NCBI GenBank assembly: GCA_947497485.1
Contig: CANMHB010000006.1
Location: forward strand, 113,697-177,696
Length of the DNA stretch: 64,000 nt
Reading direction: 5' to 3'
DNA from: Flavobacteriales bacterium
GTDB taxonomy: Bacteria; Bacteroidota; Bacteroidia; Flavobacteriales_D; Crocinitomicaceae
Shown here: one piece after another, positions 9,405-18,637 of the stretch
Numbering within the stretch: position 1 is the first letter of the stretch
How the letters are laid out: each line of letters starts with the position of its first letter
Notes under the pieces: model-generated
Database searches by the model: none
The model's input: only the letters and a program-made list of their open reading frames with translations
Told to the model about the DNA's origin: nothing
Made by a program: the position numbers and the translations under genes

Positions 9405-11192
9405 TTACCCAAAAATTACCTCGTCGGTAATTTCCCGAACCATTTTGAAAAGTTCGTCTTTAAAAGCTTGGGCTTCGTAAGTTCCGCGTTCTATTTGACG
9501 TAATTTATACTCCCATTGGCCTGTCAACTCAGGACTCTTTAGTAGATCATTTTTAATTGTATCAATCAAATTCATTCCAGTTTCGGTAGCGAAAATATTC
9601 TTCTTTTTCTTTTCGATGTATTTTCGTTTGAAGAGCGTTTCGATAATACTCGCTCTTGTTGACGGTCGGCCGATTCCATTTTCTTTCATTACTTCGCGCA
9701 TCTCTTCATTTTCCACCATTTTTCCGGCTGTTTCCATGGCTCGAAGTAACGTTGCTTCCGTGTAAGGTTTCGGTGGTGTCGTTTTACCTTTATGAATCAA
9801 TGGCTCATGCGGACCGCTTTCACCTTCCTGAAATATCGGTAATATTTTTTCTTCATCCTCCTTGCCTTTGGCTTCACCTTTTGATTTTGGTTCCTCTTTA
9901 GCCTTTAAATCTTCATAGACAATACGCCAACCTTTTTCAATGATTTGTTTACCTGTTACCTTGAATACCAATTGATCAACCTTTCCAAGTACAGTTGTAT
10001 TTGAAACTTTACATTCCGGATAGAAGACAGCAATAAACCTTCTGGTTATCAAATCATAAATGCGTTGTTCATCGGGAGAAATTCCACTCGGAGCAATTCC
10101 GGTTGGAATGATGGCATGGTGATCGGTTATTTTTTTATCATCAAAAACAGATTTCAATTTGGGAATTGGTTTCGAAAGCAAATCTTCCGTAAAACGTTTG
10201 TAATCCCTTAATCCATGCATTATTCCCGGGATTCGCGGATGTAAATCTTCCGAAAGATAGGTTGTATCAACTCTCGGATAAGTGACCAATTTCTTTTCGT
10301 AAAGACTTTGTGTCAGATTCAACGTTTCTTCGGCGCTGTATCCATATCGTTTATTACCATCCACCTGAAGTGATGTCAAATCATACAATCTTGGATTTCC
10401 TTCTTTTCCTTCTTTTTGCTCGAAAGAGGTGACTTCGAATGGTTTATGTTTTAAATAAGCTAAGCCCTTATCAGCTTTTTCCTGTGACTTTAAACGATCA
10501 ATTTGACAAAGAAATTCAGTTTCGCGATAAATTGTTTTCAACTCCCAGTATTCTTCACTTTTAAAAGCATTGATTTCTTTTTGACGTTGAACAATCATAG
10601 CCAATGTTGGAGTTTGAACCCGTCCGACTGAAAGCGTCATTTTCTCTTTACCATATTTGCGGGTATACAAACGTGTTCCATTGATTCCTAAAACCCAATC
10701 GCCAACAGCTCTTGAATTTCCGGCAGCAAAAAGATTATCGAATTCTTTGGCATCTTTTAATTTACTAAACCCTTCTTTGATAGCCTCCTCGGTCAAGGAA
10801 GAAATCCAAAGTCTTTTTACAGGAACCTTACATTTGGCCTTTAACAACACCCACCTCTGAATGAGTTCTCCCTCCTGCCCGGCGTCACCGCAATTTATTA
10901 CTTCTTCGGCTTCAGAAATTAATCGCTCGATGATTTTGAATTGCTTTATTGCGCCTTCATCTCCTCGCAGTTTTATTCCAAATTGTTGTGGGATTATTGG
11001 TAAATCTTCTAATTTCCAGTATTTCCAATTGGGATTGTAATCTTCGGGATCTTTCAATGAGCATAAATGTCCATATACCCAAGTAACGCAATATCCGTTC
11101 CCTTCAATGTATCCATCTCTTCGAGTTCTTGCACCCAAAATCTCTGCTAAATCTCTTGCTACACTTGGCTTTTCCGCTATACAAACTTTCAT
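9405..11192 (-). CDS. topB: DNA topoisomerase III (type IA)
   Basis: This 595-residue type IA topoisomerase relaxes and decatenates DNA. The Toprim domain starts with IAEKPS (Glu7) and carries CGDAGQEGELI, with Asp103 and Glu107. The usual second Asp of DxDxE is Gly105. The active-site Tyr is Y305 in TYPRVDTTYL. SVGRVQTPTLAM marks domain II, and GIGRPSTRASIIETLF the C-terminal part of the core. A charged Glu/Lys linker sits near 440-465. There is no C-terminal zinc-finger extension, so it is short compared with E. coli TopB (653 residues). Confidence 0.92.
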   Translation of the reverse strand: MKVCIAEKPSVARDLAEILGARTRRDGYIEGNGYCVTWVYGHLCSLKDPEDYNPNWKYWKLEDLPIIPQQFGIKLRGDEGAIKQFKIIERLISEAEEVINCGDAGQEGELIQRWVLLKAKCKVPVKRLWISSLTEEAIKEGFSKLKDAKEFDNLFAAGNSRAVGDWVLGINGTRLYTRKYGKEKMTLSVGRVQTPTLAMIVQRQKEINAFKSEEYWELKTIYRETEFLCQIDRLKSQEKADKGLAYLKHKPFEVTSFEQKEGKEGNPRLYDLTSLQVDGNKRYGYSAEETLNLTQSLYEKKLVTYPRVDTTYLSEDLHPRIPGIMHGLRDYKRFTEDLLSKPIPKLKSVFDDKKITDHHAIIPTGIAPSGISPDEQRIYDLITRRFIAVFYPECKVSNTTVLGKVDQLVFKVTGKQIIEKGWRIVYEDLKAKEEPKSKGEAKGKEDEEKILPIFQEGESGPHEPLIHKGKTTPPKPYTEATLLRAMETAGKMVENEEMREVMKENGIGRPSTRASIIETLFKRKYIEKKKKNIFATETGMNLIDTIKNDLLKSPELTGQWEYKLRQIERGTYEAQAFKDELFKMVREITDEVIFG

Positions 11193-11215
11193 TATCGAAT
11201 CACTGAATCAATTAT

Positions 11216-11246
11216 CAAAAGTAGGAAACAACCACCTAAAGTTCAA
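11216..11246 (-). promoter_or_regulatory. Putative promoter of topB
   Basis: On the minus strand TTG (11246-11244) is followed after 20 bases by TACTTTTG (11223-11216), matching the Bacteroidota -33/-7 pair. The topB ATG is 24 bases further downstream. Confidence 0.42.
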
Positions 11247-11301
11247 GTGATTTAAAGCAGAGTTATCAACGAAAAAGGGCATTCTTTTTCCTTAAATTAT
11301 T

Positions 11302-11883
11302 TTAGTGAAACGGATTAAAATCTACCACAAAATGAAGTCTCGAATTCGAGGCATTATTTACACTGCCATGACTATTACTATAATCAAATAAGACAGAATC
11401 GGATTTTAAAGAAACGTTTCGTGACTCTGATCCGCAGGTTAGTTCGCAGGAACCATCAACCAAATCGTTTAACAACAAATGAAAAATCAAATGTTTTCGA
11501 TTGTGCGTATGAGGAGCAAGTTCTGTTTTCGGATACATTTTAAAAAAAGCAGAATAAAATAAACCAGGAACATCCTTTAAGAGTGAGGTTGTCTTGGGAA
11601 ATAATTCATCAACGTCAAATAGCTTATTCGGATAATCTTTTTTGAAAATAGACAAAGTTGAATATTTTCCATTTCTAATATCGTAACCTAGTTGATCGAG
11701 ATGAAAGCCGTTATCCTTCACCCAGTAATCAGTGTAATAATCCAAAGCTTCATCCATAGGATTCAGGATTCCTTTTATCATTGGATTTGTTTCCTCAGCT
11801 CTTGCCAACTCATTGATAATTACATCCACATTTCTCTGAATGTTCATTAAAAACGGGTAGTCTTCGACATTATAAAACGTCAT
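11302..11883 (-). CDS. Aspartyl/asparaginyl beta-hydroxylase-like Fe(II)/2-oxoglutarate oxygenase
   Basis: This 193-residue protein carries the core signature of the Asp/Asn/Pro hydroxylase family (PF05118-type). APHTHNRKHLIFHLLL includes His125 and His127, VLFDYSNSHGSVNNAS includes the distal His172, and Arg182 is a candidate 2-oxoglutarate ligand. Members hydroxylate side chains of proteins, peptides or free amino acids. The substrate is unknown here. The gene overlaps the 3' end of the upstream orphan by four bases, so the two are translationally coupled. No signal peptide is present, so it is cytoplasmic. Confidence 0.75.
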   Translation of the reverse strand: MTFYNVEDYPFLMNIQRNVDVIINELARAEETNPMIKGILNPMDEALDYYTDYWVKDNGFHLDQLGYDIRNGKYSTLSIFKKDYPNKLFDVDELFPKTTSLLKDVPGLFYSAFFKMYPKTELAPHTHNRKHLIFHLLLNDLVDGSCELTCGSESRNVSLKSDSVLFDYSNSHGSVNNASNSRLHFVVDFNPFH

Positions 11884-12716
11884 TTTACTAAAAGTTTAAG
11901 TGTATCAATATTGAAATTTTCTTTCTCTTCAAATGGCAATTCTAGGTTTTTGTTATCGGTATTAAAGAAATAAACCGCCTTTGTTAAGTCATTTTTATAG
12001 AAGCCATCTGAAATTGGTATCAACCCATATTTATTACGAACCATTTCAACGACATCCTTTTCAACACCCTCAAAATAGTTTGGTCGGCACATATTTTCAT
12101 TTGAATAATCAAATCGCCAAATATTAACTTTTTGAATATCTTTTGCTTCCGTATATTCAAGTAAAGCCGCCTTCTTCGCAAAGGGTTTCTGAAATAAATC
12201 TGCAATGTAATCCTTGCTTGGCTGATCTTCAAAGTAGAAATATTTTTTCATTAACTTTTCTGCTCCAGTATATTCGAAATTAATTCCTGGTCTCGTGCCG
12301 CCTTCGAGCGGATTCAAAGAAATTTTTTCAGGATAACCAATCAAATCATACGATTCCTTTATTGGTTTTAATCTAAAATGGAATCCAACAGTTGGTTCGA
12401 ATGAATTTTTAAATTTCAGCTCAAAAGTACAACCCGTATGTTCCAAGGATCTTATTTTTGACTCTTCCCATAAATGATAATATTTATCAAAATCATTGGT
12501 GTGTGGAATGAACTTCAAAATTTCTTGTTTTGTAAGTCTGTGAAAGAATGCAAAATAAAACTTAACACTTACAAGCTGACCTAAATTGTTAAAATTCAAA
12601 CCAATATAATTCATTTCAGGATAGGCACTAGACAATACGTCAAGGTAATTCCTATAAGTACTCAATAACTTCGGATGCTTGAATAAAGATAAAAGATCTG
12701 ACGCTGAAAATGCCAT
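11880..12716 (-). CDS. Hypothetical protein coupled to the hydroxylase
   Basis: This 278-residue protein begins at ATG 12716 (MAFSASDLLSLF). A longer frame to a TTG at 12761 adds 15 hydrophobic residues but lacks a good start. I do not recognise the family. It is soluble-looking, with repeated strand-like segments (VSVKFYFAFF, VGFHFRLKP, INFEYTGAEKL, VNIWRFDYS, KAVYFFNTD) that suggest a repeated beta-alpha fold. Its stop overlaps the start of the hydroxylase-like gene, so the two probably act in one pathway, perhaps as substrate-maker or partner. That role is inference only. Confidence 0.6.
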   Translation of the reverse strand: MAFSASDLLSLFKHPKLLSTYRNYLDVLSSAYPEMNYIGLNFNNLGQLVSVKFYFAFFHRLTKQEILKFIPHTNDFDKYYHLWEESKIRSLEHTGCTFELKFKNSFEPTVGFHFRLKPIKESYDLIGYPEKISLNPLEGGTRPGINFEYTGAEKLMKKYFYFEDQPSKDYIADLFQKPFAKKAALLEYTEAKDIQKVNIWRFDYSNENMCRPNYFEGVEKDVVEMVRNKYGLIPISDGFYKNDLTKAVYFFNTDNKNLELPFEEKENFNIDTLKLLVK

Positions 12717-12869
12717 AATGTAAAAAGCAATCGTATTCAAAAGTAAACAAAACTTCTTCAAATGAATAGTAAAATCACATCACAAACATTTCAAAATCAG
12801 TTTTTTTTTTTGATCAACAACAATTATATTCATAAAAACATCGATGTCTAAATTTATTCAGATAAATCA

Positions 12870-13736
12870 CTAAAAATTCACTGGATTTGTAGATATAAGT
12901 CGTCGATTTTTTAACTCGTAATTGATTCGTAGCATTCCATTCCAAGAATTGTTTTCAAGGTGAAAAGGACTAAAATATTTCCCAATGGAAGCACCTATCG
13001 TTATTCTTTTTCTGAATCGGTATTCATAAAAAAGCGAAGGATTAGAACGCATATAACCAAACCCAATTGAATGCGCTAAGAAATTCAACTTTAAATTAAA
13101 ATAGGAAGAATAAAAACCTTCCGGACTATATTGAATAAATAAAGAAGGAACTAAATGAAATTTAGATAAAGAATCTAATTTTAAATCATACGATCCGAAA
13201 AAATTCAAATACATTATCGTGCTAAATTTAAGTGTATCAATCATTCGTTTTCCCTGATTTAAATTCATTACAGAAAAACCAACGTTCCATTTTTTTGAAA
13301 ACAAACTTATTCCTGCGTCTACTCCAATGTATGCGGGATTCCATTTTATAATTTCCACCGGTTTATCGGCAAATGCGTACATATAATTATCCTTTGTCGC
13401 GTTAATACCTATCCCAGAATTCAATGTCAATTTTCGAGTTAATCTACAGGGATAGCCAACTTGCAAAGCCCCGCGGGTAGATTTAAGAATTCCGAAATTT
13501 TGAAAATCACCATTCACTCCAATTGATATTCCTCCTATATTTTGCTTGTAGATTACATAGGAATAATTGGTATTGGGAGCATTGAAGTTGTTGAAATTAA
13601 ATAATCCGGTTGTGTAAATTCGTTTTTCTGCAAATGCAGAAGGATTTGAAAGAGAAAAATAGTCATCCGTATTGTAAAATAGTTGCGATTTGCCAAAAAC
13701 AGGTATAAAAAGAAAGAGCACGAATAAAATCCTCAT
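12870..13736 (-). CDS. PorP/SprF-like outer membrane protein
   Basis: This 288-residue protein has a signal peptide (MRILFVLFLFIPVFGKSQ) followed by an all-beta barrel. It shows the PorP/SprF features: NPSAFAEKR near the N-terminus, successive amphipathic strands, and a basic C-terminal strand MLRINYELK. SprF-type proteins help deliver large adhesins through the type IX secretion system. No type B sorted protein lies beside it, unlike the second PorP/SprF gene at 38522, so its client is not evident. The family call rests on pattern and length. Confidence 0.65.
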   Translation of the reverse strand: MRILFVLFLFIPVFGKSQLFYNTDDYFSLSNPSAFAEKRIYTTGLFNFNNFNAPNTNYSYVIYKQNIGGISIGVNGDFQNFGILKSTRGALQVGYPCRLTRKLTLNSGIGINATKDNYMYAFADKPVEIIKWNPAYIGVDAGISLFSKKWNVGFSVMNLNQGKRMIDTLKFSTIMYLNFFGSYDLKLDSLSKFHLVPSLFIQYSPEGFYSSYFNLKLNFLAHSIGFGYMRSNPSLFYEYRFRKRITIGASIGKYFSPFHLENNSWNGMLRINYELKNRRLISTNPVNF

Positions 13737-13762
13737 TGAAGTTGTTTTTATTAAGACAAATT

Positions 13763-13770
13763 CAAACGTA
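13763..13770 (-). promoter_or_regulatory. Putative -7 element of PorP-like gene
   Basis: The minus strand reads TACGTTTG, an exact TAnnTTTG match 26 bases before the ATG at 13736. No clear -33 element is seen. Confidence 0.35.
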
Positions 13771-13816
13771 AGAATGTTACATTTATAAAAATTTTCAGCT
13801 AAATAATTAATCTTTA

Positions 13817-14191
13817 ATGACTAAGAAATACTTTTGTTTTTTCATACTAACAAGCATTTTATCCTCATGCGACGCCATTTTAATGTTACCATATGTTATA
13901 AAAAATAAAACTCAGGACACATTAACGATTTATGCTCCAGCTGATCCGGATATTTTTTCCATGCTCAATACTGATTCTGTATATCAATTAGCTCCAAATC
14001 AAGATTTAGTTGTTGGGTGGAACCGAGGCATTGGATTCCCTTGGGAGACAAGAAAATTATATAAAGCGAGTCCTTCGATATGGAATTTTGAGGTCGAATA
14101 TGATGGTAAACCTTTTCCAATTGACAAAAACGACAAAGACTGGCAATACAAAAGAGGAACTTCCGTTTATAAAATTAAACCTTTGAAATAA
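13817..14191 (+). CDS. Hypothetical lipoprotein
   Basis: This 124-residue protein has a signal sequence with lipobox ILSSC (Cys18). The mature part starts with a strand VIKNKTQDTLTIYAP and includes DLVVGWNRGIGFPWETRK. No family is recognised. Its last 25 bases overlap the 3' end of the convergent metal-receptor gene, so both coding ends use the same DNA on opposite strands. Confidence 0.55.
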   Translation: MTKKYFCFFILTSILSSCDAILMLPYVIKNKTQDTLTIYAPADPDIFSMLNTDSVYQLAPNQDLVVGWNRGIGFPWETRKLYKASPSIWNFEVEYDGKPFPIDKNDKDWQYKRGTSVYKIKPLK

Positions 14192-14943
14192 TCTTTAGCT
14201 AACAACATCCTACTCCCATACCAAGAACACATTTCACCGTCAACCAATTGAACCTTTGCTTTCGGAAATAATTTTTGAAATTTATCCACGTGTTGTTTCG
14301 TAAATGGAAACGGTTCAGAACTTAAAAAAACGAAATCAGGATTGGGATTCTTTAATTCAGTTATTTCAGGATAGCGGTTTATATTACAATGATTTACAAA
14401 TCCAATTTTAGTCAAAACAGAATTAATGAACGTATTTTTTCCAACAACAAAGGTTGGTTCGTCCCAAATGAAATACAAGACGCTTCTCCCCTTTCCTACT
14501 CGTGAAATCTCTTCAAATCCGATTGTAATTTGGCGCACCAAATCAGCTGCTTGACTTTCTTTCCCGCACATATCACCAACCTGATGTATCATTTCCAAGG
14601 CCTCATCGAATGAATTGATGTCACTCAACCAAACGGAAATTCCATTTTTTTCGAGTTCTTCGATGTCTTCTTTGGTATTTTCTTCTTTGTTTCCAATAAC
14701 CAAATCAGGTTTCAGAGCTAAAATCTCATTGATTTTCAATTGCTTGGTCCCTCCTACTCTAATTTTTGATTTAAACCACTCATTTGGGTAAATACAAAAC
14801 TTGGTGATTCCAATCACTTCGTTTTCCAACCCCAAATAATGCAAAAGCTCCGTTTGAGATGGAACCAAGGATATTATCCGTTTCGGAGGAAAAGGGACTT
14901 CAACACTTCGTCCCATTTGATCGACGAAGATGCGTTTTTCCAT
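14167..14943 (-). CDS. Helical-backbone metal receptor (BtuF/TroA-like), no signal peptide
   Basis: This 258-residue protein has the class III solute-binding fold of BtuF/FhuD. It starts DQMGRSVEVPFPPKRIISLVPSQTELL, has LKINEILALKPDLVIG at the end of lobe one and a long backbone helix, and ends with GSRMLLAKDYFKGL. Homologs normally bind corrinoid, haem or siderophore outside the membrane for an ABC importer. Here the start MEKRIFVDQMG has no secretion signal and no permease or ATPase gene is nearby, so it may be cytoplasmic. Its ATG shares one base with the stop of the cystathionine synthase gene upstream, so the two are coupled. Confidence 0.75.
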   Translation of the reverse strand: MEKRIFVDQMGRSVEVPFPPKRIISLVPSQTELLHYLGLENEVIGITKFCIYPNEWFKSKIRVGGTKQLKINEILALKPDLVIGNKEENTKEDIEELEKNGISVWLSDINSFDEALEMIHQVGDMCGKESQAADLVRQITIGFEEISRVGKGRSVLYFIWDEPTFVVGKNTFINSVLTKIGFVNHCNINRYPEITELKNPNPDFVFLSSEPFPFTKQHVDKFQKLFPKAKVQLVDGEMCSWYGSRMLLAKDYFKGLIL

Positions 14944-16304
14944 TAAGACATCGCTGAAATAACGTCGTAGCGAGAAACGATGTGGTATTTACCGTTTGCC
15001 AATTCGACCAATACTGCTGGCGTTTGTTTGTTAATTAACTTACACAAATCTTCGATAGGTGTAGTCATTTTCACCACCGGAAATGCAGGATTCATAATGG
15101 ACGAAATAGGCGCATCACGCAAATGAGGTTCATCTACCAACAACTGATATACATGCGAATCATCGATAGAACCAACGAATTTCCCGTCTTTCATTACCGG
15201 AATCTGAGAAATACCGAAGTTGCGCATTTTAGCTATTGCATGCGAAACCAATTCTTCTGCATAAAGAGAAATCAAAGGCTTGTCTGCGTGTTTCGCAACT
15301 AAATCTCCAGCTGTAATGATCTTCTCTTCTAAAAATCCGCGTTCACGCATCCAATCATCGTTGAAGATTTTACCAACATAACGACTTCCGTGATCGTGGA
15401 ATAATACAACTACTACATCATCGGCTGTCAATTTATCTTTCAATTGTAATACGCCTTTGATTGCAGAACCTGCTGAGTTTCCAACAAAAATTCCTTCTTC
15501 ACGGGCCAATCTACGCGTGTAAACCGCGGCATCCTTGTCTGTTACTTTCTCGAATAAGTCAATCACTTCAAAATCAACATTGGCAGGTAAAATGTCTTCT
15601 CCAATTCCTTCTGTGATGTATGGATAAATTTCGTTTTCATCAAAAATTCCGGTTTCCTTGTACTTTTTAAATACGGAACCATACGTATCAATTCCCCAAA
15701 TTTTGATATTTGGGTTTTTCTCTTTTAAATATTTACCAACTCCGGAAATCGTTCCGCCTGTTCCAACACCAACGACAAAATGCGTGATTTTCCCTTCTGT
15801 TTGTTCCCAAATTTCAGGACCGGTTTGCTCGTAATGCGCTTGACGATTCGAAAGGTTATCGTATTGATTCACATACCAAGAATTAGGAATTTCAGTCGCT
15901 AATCTTCTTGAAACTGAATAATACGAGCGTGGATCCGTAGGTTCAACAGCAGTCGGACAAACAACAACTTCAGCTCCTACCGCTCTCAAAATATCCATTT
16001 TCTCCTTGGATTGTTTGTCGTTTAACACGCAAATCAACTTATATCCTTTAATGATGCAAGCCAAAGCAAGTCCCATTCCGGTATTTCCAGAAGTTCCTTC
16101 GATTACAGTTCCTCCCGGTTTCAATAAACCTGCTTTTTCAGCATCTTCAACCATTTTCACTGCCATTCTGTCTTTCACAGAATTTCCGGGATTTGTGGTT
16201 TCTACTTTTGCAAAAACTTGCGCAGGAACACCTGTTGCTAACTTATTGATTCTCACCAAAGGCGTATTTCCGATGGTTTCAAGGATATTGTTGTAAACTT
16301 TCAT
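14943..16304 (-). CDS. Cystathionine beta-synthase (PLP enzyme with tandem CBS domains)
   Basis: This 453-residue protein joins a fold-type II PLP enzyme (about 1-330) to two CBS domains (about 335-453). The Schiff-base lysine is K44 in GNSVKDRMAV, the phosphate loop is VGTGGTISGVG, and SGNTGMG binds substrate. The family condenses serine (or O-acetylserine) with homocysteine or sulfide; the CBS pair, beginning near MRNFGISQIPVMKDG, usually senses nucleotides or SAM. O-acetylserine-type cysteine synthase activity cannot be excluded. The next gene downstream is coupled by one base. Confidence 0.9.
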   Translation of the reverse strand: MKVYNNILETIGNTPLVRINKLATGVPAQVFAKVETTNPGNSVKDRMAVKMVEDAEKAGLLKPGGTVIEGTSGNTGMGLALACIIKGYKLICVLNDKQSKEKMDILRAVGAEVVVCPTAVEPTDPRSYYSVSRRLATEIPNSWYVNQYDNLSNRQAHYEQTGPEIWEQTEGKITHFVVGVGTGGTISGVGKYLKEKNPNIKIWGIDTYGSVFKKYKETGIFDENEIYPYITEGIGEDILPANVDFEVIDLFEKVTDKDAAVYTRRLAREEGIFVGNSAGSAIKGVLQLKDKLTADDVVVVLFHDHGSRYVGKIFNDDWMRERGFLEEKIITAGDLVAKHADKPLISLYAEELVSHAIAKMRNFGISQIPVMKDGKFVGSIDDSHVYQLLVDEPHLRDAPISSIMNPAFPVVKMTTPIEDLCKLINKQTPAVLVELANGKYHIVSRYDVISAMS

Positions 16305-16319
16305 TCAAGGAATTTTCGT

Positions 16320-16346
16320 CAAAGATAATGATTCGGAAAGAACCAA
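16320..16346 (-). promoter_or_regulatory. Putative promoter of the cystathionine synthase unit
   Basis: The minus strand has TTG (16346-16344), a 16-base spacer and TATCTTTG (16327-16320), 15 bases before the ATG at 16304. The -7 is an exact match; the spacer is short for this promoter class. Confidence 0.45.
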
Positions 16347-16392
16347 TCTTTATTTGAGCTCCCAATCAATTGGAAAATGTTAATTTTATTGT

Positions 16393-18624
16393 ATGTTTCG
16401 AAAGATCTTATTTCTAGTGGTTTTTCTTCAATGCGTTGCAAGGATATTTTCACAAACCAATTGTCCCATTCTACCGACTCCAGTTACCATTCAAACGCAG
16501 ACAGAAACAATATTTCTTCAAAATGAAATCTCCGTGGATTCTGCAAATTTGAATGAGAATCTTTTTAAACAACTGCAATTTCTTGCTAAATCCTACCATA
16601 GTTCATCAATCGTTTATTCAAAAAGCAATCCACTTATTGTCTTTAAAAAACTTATAAATGTCAAACAGGATTCGTATTCAATTAATGTCAACGACCGGAT
16701 AATTATTTCCTATTCTTCTGAACGTTCGTGTTATTATGCTATTCATTCGTTAATGCAACTCATTCAAAATAAAAACAATGAATTAACCATTACGAAGTGT
16801 TTTGTGCACGATTATCCCAATTTCAAGTGGCGCGGTTTACATTTAGATGTTGCACGACATTTCTTCACCGTTGAGGAAGTCAAGCGCTACATTGATTTAA
16901 TGGCTGTCTACAAATACAACACATTTCATTGGCATTTAACAGACGATCAAGGTTGGCGAATTGAAATCAAAAAATATCCAAAACTTACTGAAATCGGAGC
17001 TTGGCGTGATAGCACAGTTGAAAATCATTATTCAACTAATCCAAGAACCTATGAACATAAACGTTATGGTGGATTTTACACGCAAGAACAAATCAAGGAA
17101 GTCGTGCAATATGCGGCAGAAAGATACGTAACCATTGTTCCTGAAATTGAAATGCCCGGTCATGCGCGAGCAGCATTAGCGGCATATCCCGAATTATCTT
17201 GCACGGGTAAACAACAAGGCGTTGAAGGTTTATGGGGCGTTTTTGATGATATTTTCTGTTCGAAAGAAGAATCAATTGTTTTTCTTCAAGATGTTTTAGC
17301 AGAGGTTGTAACCCTATTTCCTGGTCATTATGTTCACATTGGAGGTGATGAAGCCCCAAAATCGCGTTGGAAAGAGTGTTCAAAATGTCAAAAGGTGATA
17401 CAAGATAACCACTTGAAAGACGAGCATGAACTTCAAAGTTATTTCATTCGCCGCATGGACCAATTTCTTACAGAGAAAGGAAAAAAACTAATTGGCTGGG
17501 ATGAAATTTTAGAAGGAGGATTATCACCAAATGCGGCTGTGATGTCTTGGCGAGGATTTGAAGGAGGAATTGAAGCAGCAAAACAAGGTCATTATGTCGT
17601 TATGTCGCCGGGATCACATTGCTATTTTGATCATTACCAAGGGAAAAGTAAAAATGAACCCTTGGCCATTGGAGGATACACGCCACTTGAAAAAGTTTAT
17701 GATTTTAATCCTGTTCCGAAAGAAATGAATGTGGACCAAGCTTCTTTTATTTTAGGAGGACAAGCCAATTTATGGACCGAGTACATTCCAAATTTCAAAC
17801 AATTGGAATACATGGTTTATCCCAGAGCGATTGCATTGAGTCAAGCTTTGTGGTGTGTCAAAAAACCGAGTTATGAAACGTTTTTGACAACGCTGGTTTC
17901 TAGTCACTTCCCCATTTTGAATCGTTGGAATGTAAATTATGCTAAGAGTATTTTAAAGCCTTCCATGAAAACCATTCGCACTAAAGATGGTGTTGAAATT
18001 CAACTGAAATCGACGGAATTGAAGAATGGAAAACTTTCCGAAAAATCAGATTCGTTTCCAATTTCGCGAACTAAAAAAAAAGTAAAAACTAATCGCATTC
18101 CTATAGCTTGGTATAATGGAAATGGCACAATTGCTTATGATACTATGTCAATAACCAATCACCTTGGATTGGGAGCAAACTTAAATTTCATCACAAAACC
18201 AAGTCCCAAATATTTTGATAGTGATGTCATCCTTGTGGATGGACAATTTGGTTCACGCCCGTGGAAAGGCAACGAATGGATTGGCTTTGACAAAGACAGC
18301 ATTGTGATCGAGGTTGATTTAGGAAAAAAACGAAAAATAAAGGGAATAGAACTTAGTTTTTTACAAGATGAAGGAAGTTGGATTCATGCGCCCGAAATGA
18401 TCAGCATTGAAACCATTTCTCCAAAAAATGGAATGAACGTTGGTATGGCTCAAAGTCCACCACTTGACGGATATGCTCCTTATCCTGAGAAATGGGAATT
18501 CGATTTTAAGTCGAAGGTTGAGAAAATACGATTTACGATCTATGGTATCGGAGTAATTCCGATGGGCTTGCCAGGTGAAGGAAATGTTCCTTGGACGTTT
18601 ATGGATGAGCTAATTATTAAATAA
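16393..18624 (+). CDS. Secreted beta-N-acetylhexosaminidase, GH20
   Basis: This 743-residue exported enzyme releases N-acetylhexosamine from chitin, glycoproteins or peptidoglycan fragments. A signal peptide ends near ARIFSQ, then the GH20 N-terminal domain (about 25-145). The catalytic TIM barrel starts at NFKWRGLHLDVARHFF and carries the catalytic Asp-Glu pair D319-E320 in HIGGDEAPKSRW. The last 140 residues, with IEVDLGKKRKIKGIELSF, look like a discoidin-type (F5/8) or chitobiase C-terminal carbohydrate module. It lacks an evident T9SS sorting domain. Confidence 0.93.
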   Translation: MFRKILFLVVFLQCVARIFSQTNCPILPTPVTIQTQTETIFLQNEISVDSANLNENLFKQLQFLAKSYHSSSIVYSKSNPLIVFKKLINVKQDSYSINVNDRIIISYSSERSCYYAIHSLMQLIQNKNNELTITKCFVHDYPNFKWRGLHLDVARHFFTVEEVKRYIDLMAVYKYNTFHWHLTDDQGWRIEIKKYPKLTEIGAWRDSTVENHYSTNPRTYEHKRYGGFYTQEQIKEVVQYAAERYVTIVPEIEMPGHARAALAAYPELSCTGKQQGVEGLWGVFDDIFCSKEESIVFLQDVLAEVVTLFPGHYVHIGGDEAPKSRWKECSKCQKVIQDNHLKDEHELQSYFIRRMDQFLTEKGKKLIGWDEILEGGLSPNAAVMSWRGFEGGIEAAKQGHYVVMSPGSHCYFDHYQGKSKNEPLAIGGYTPLEKVYDFNPVPKEMNVDQASFILGGQANLWTEYIPNFKQLEYMVYPRAIALSQALWCVKKPSYETFLTTLVSSHFPILNRWNVNYAKSILKPSMKTIRTKDGVEIQLKSTELKNGKLSEKSDSFPISRTKKKVKTNRIPIAWYNGNGTIAYDTMSITNHLGLGANLNFITKPSPKYFDSDVILVDGQFGSRPWKGNEWIGFDKDSIVIEVDLGKKRKIKGIELSFLQDEGSWIHAPEMISIETISPKNGMNVGMAQSPPLDGYAPYPEKWEFDFKSKVEKIRFTIYGIGVIPMGLPGEGNVPWTFMDELIIK

Positions 18625-18637
18625 CGAAATAGAAAAC

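Noticed and set aside
11880..12716. Possible aromatic prenyltransferase (ABBA fold) resemblance of the orphan
   Set aside because: Repeated beta segments suggested it, but no diagnostic motif is visible. Sequence alone does not support a claim; only a structure search would.
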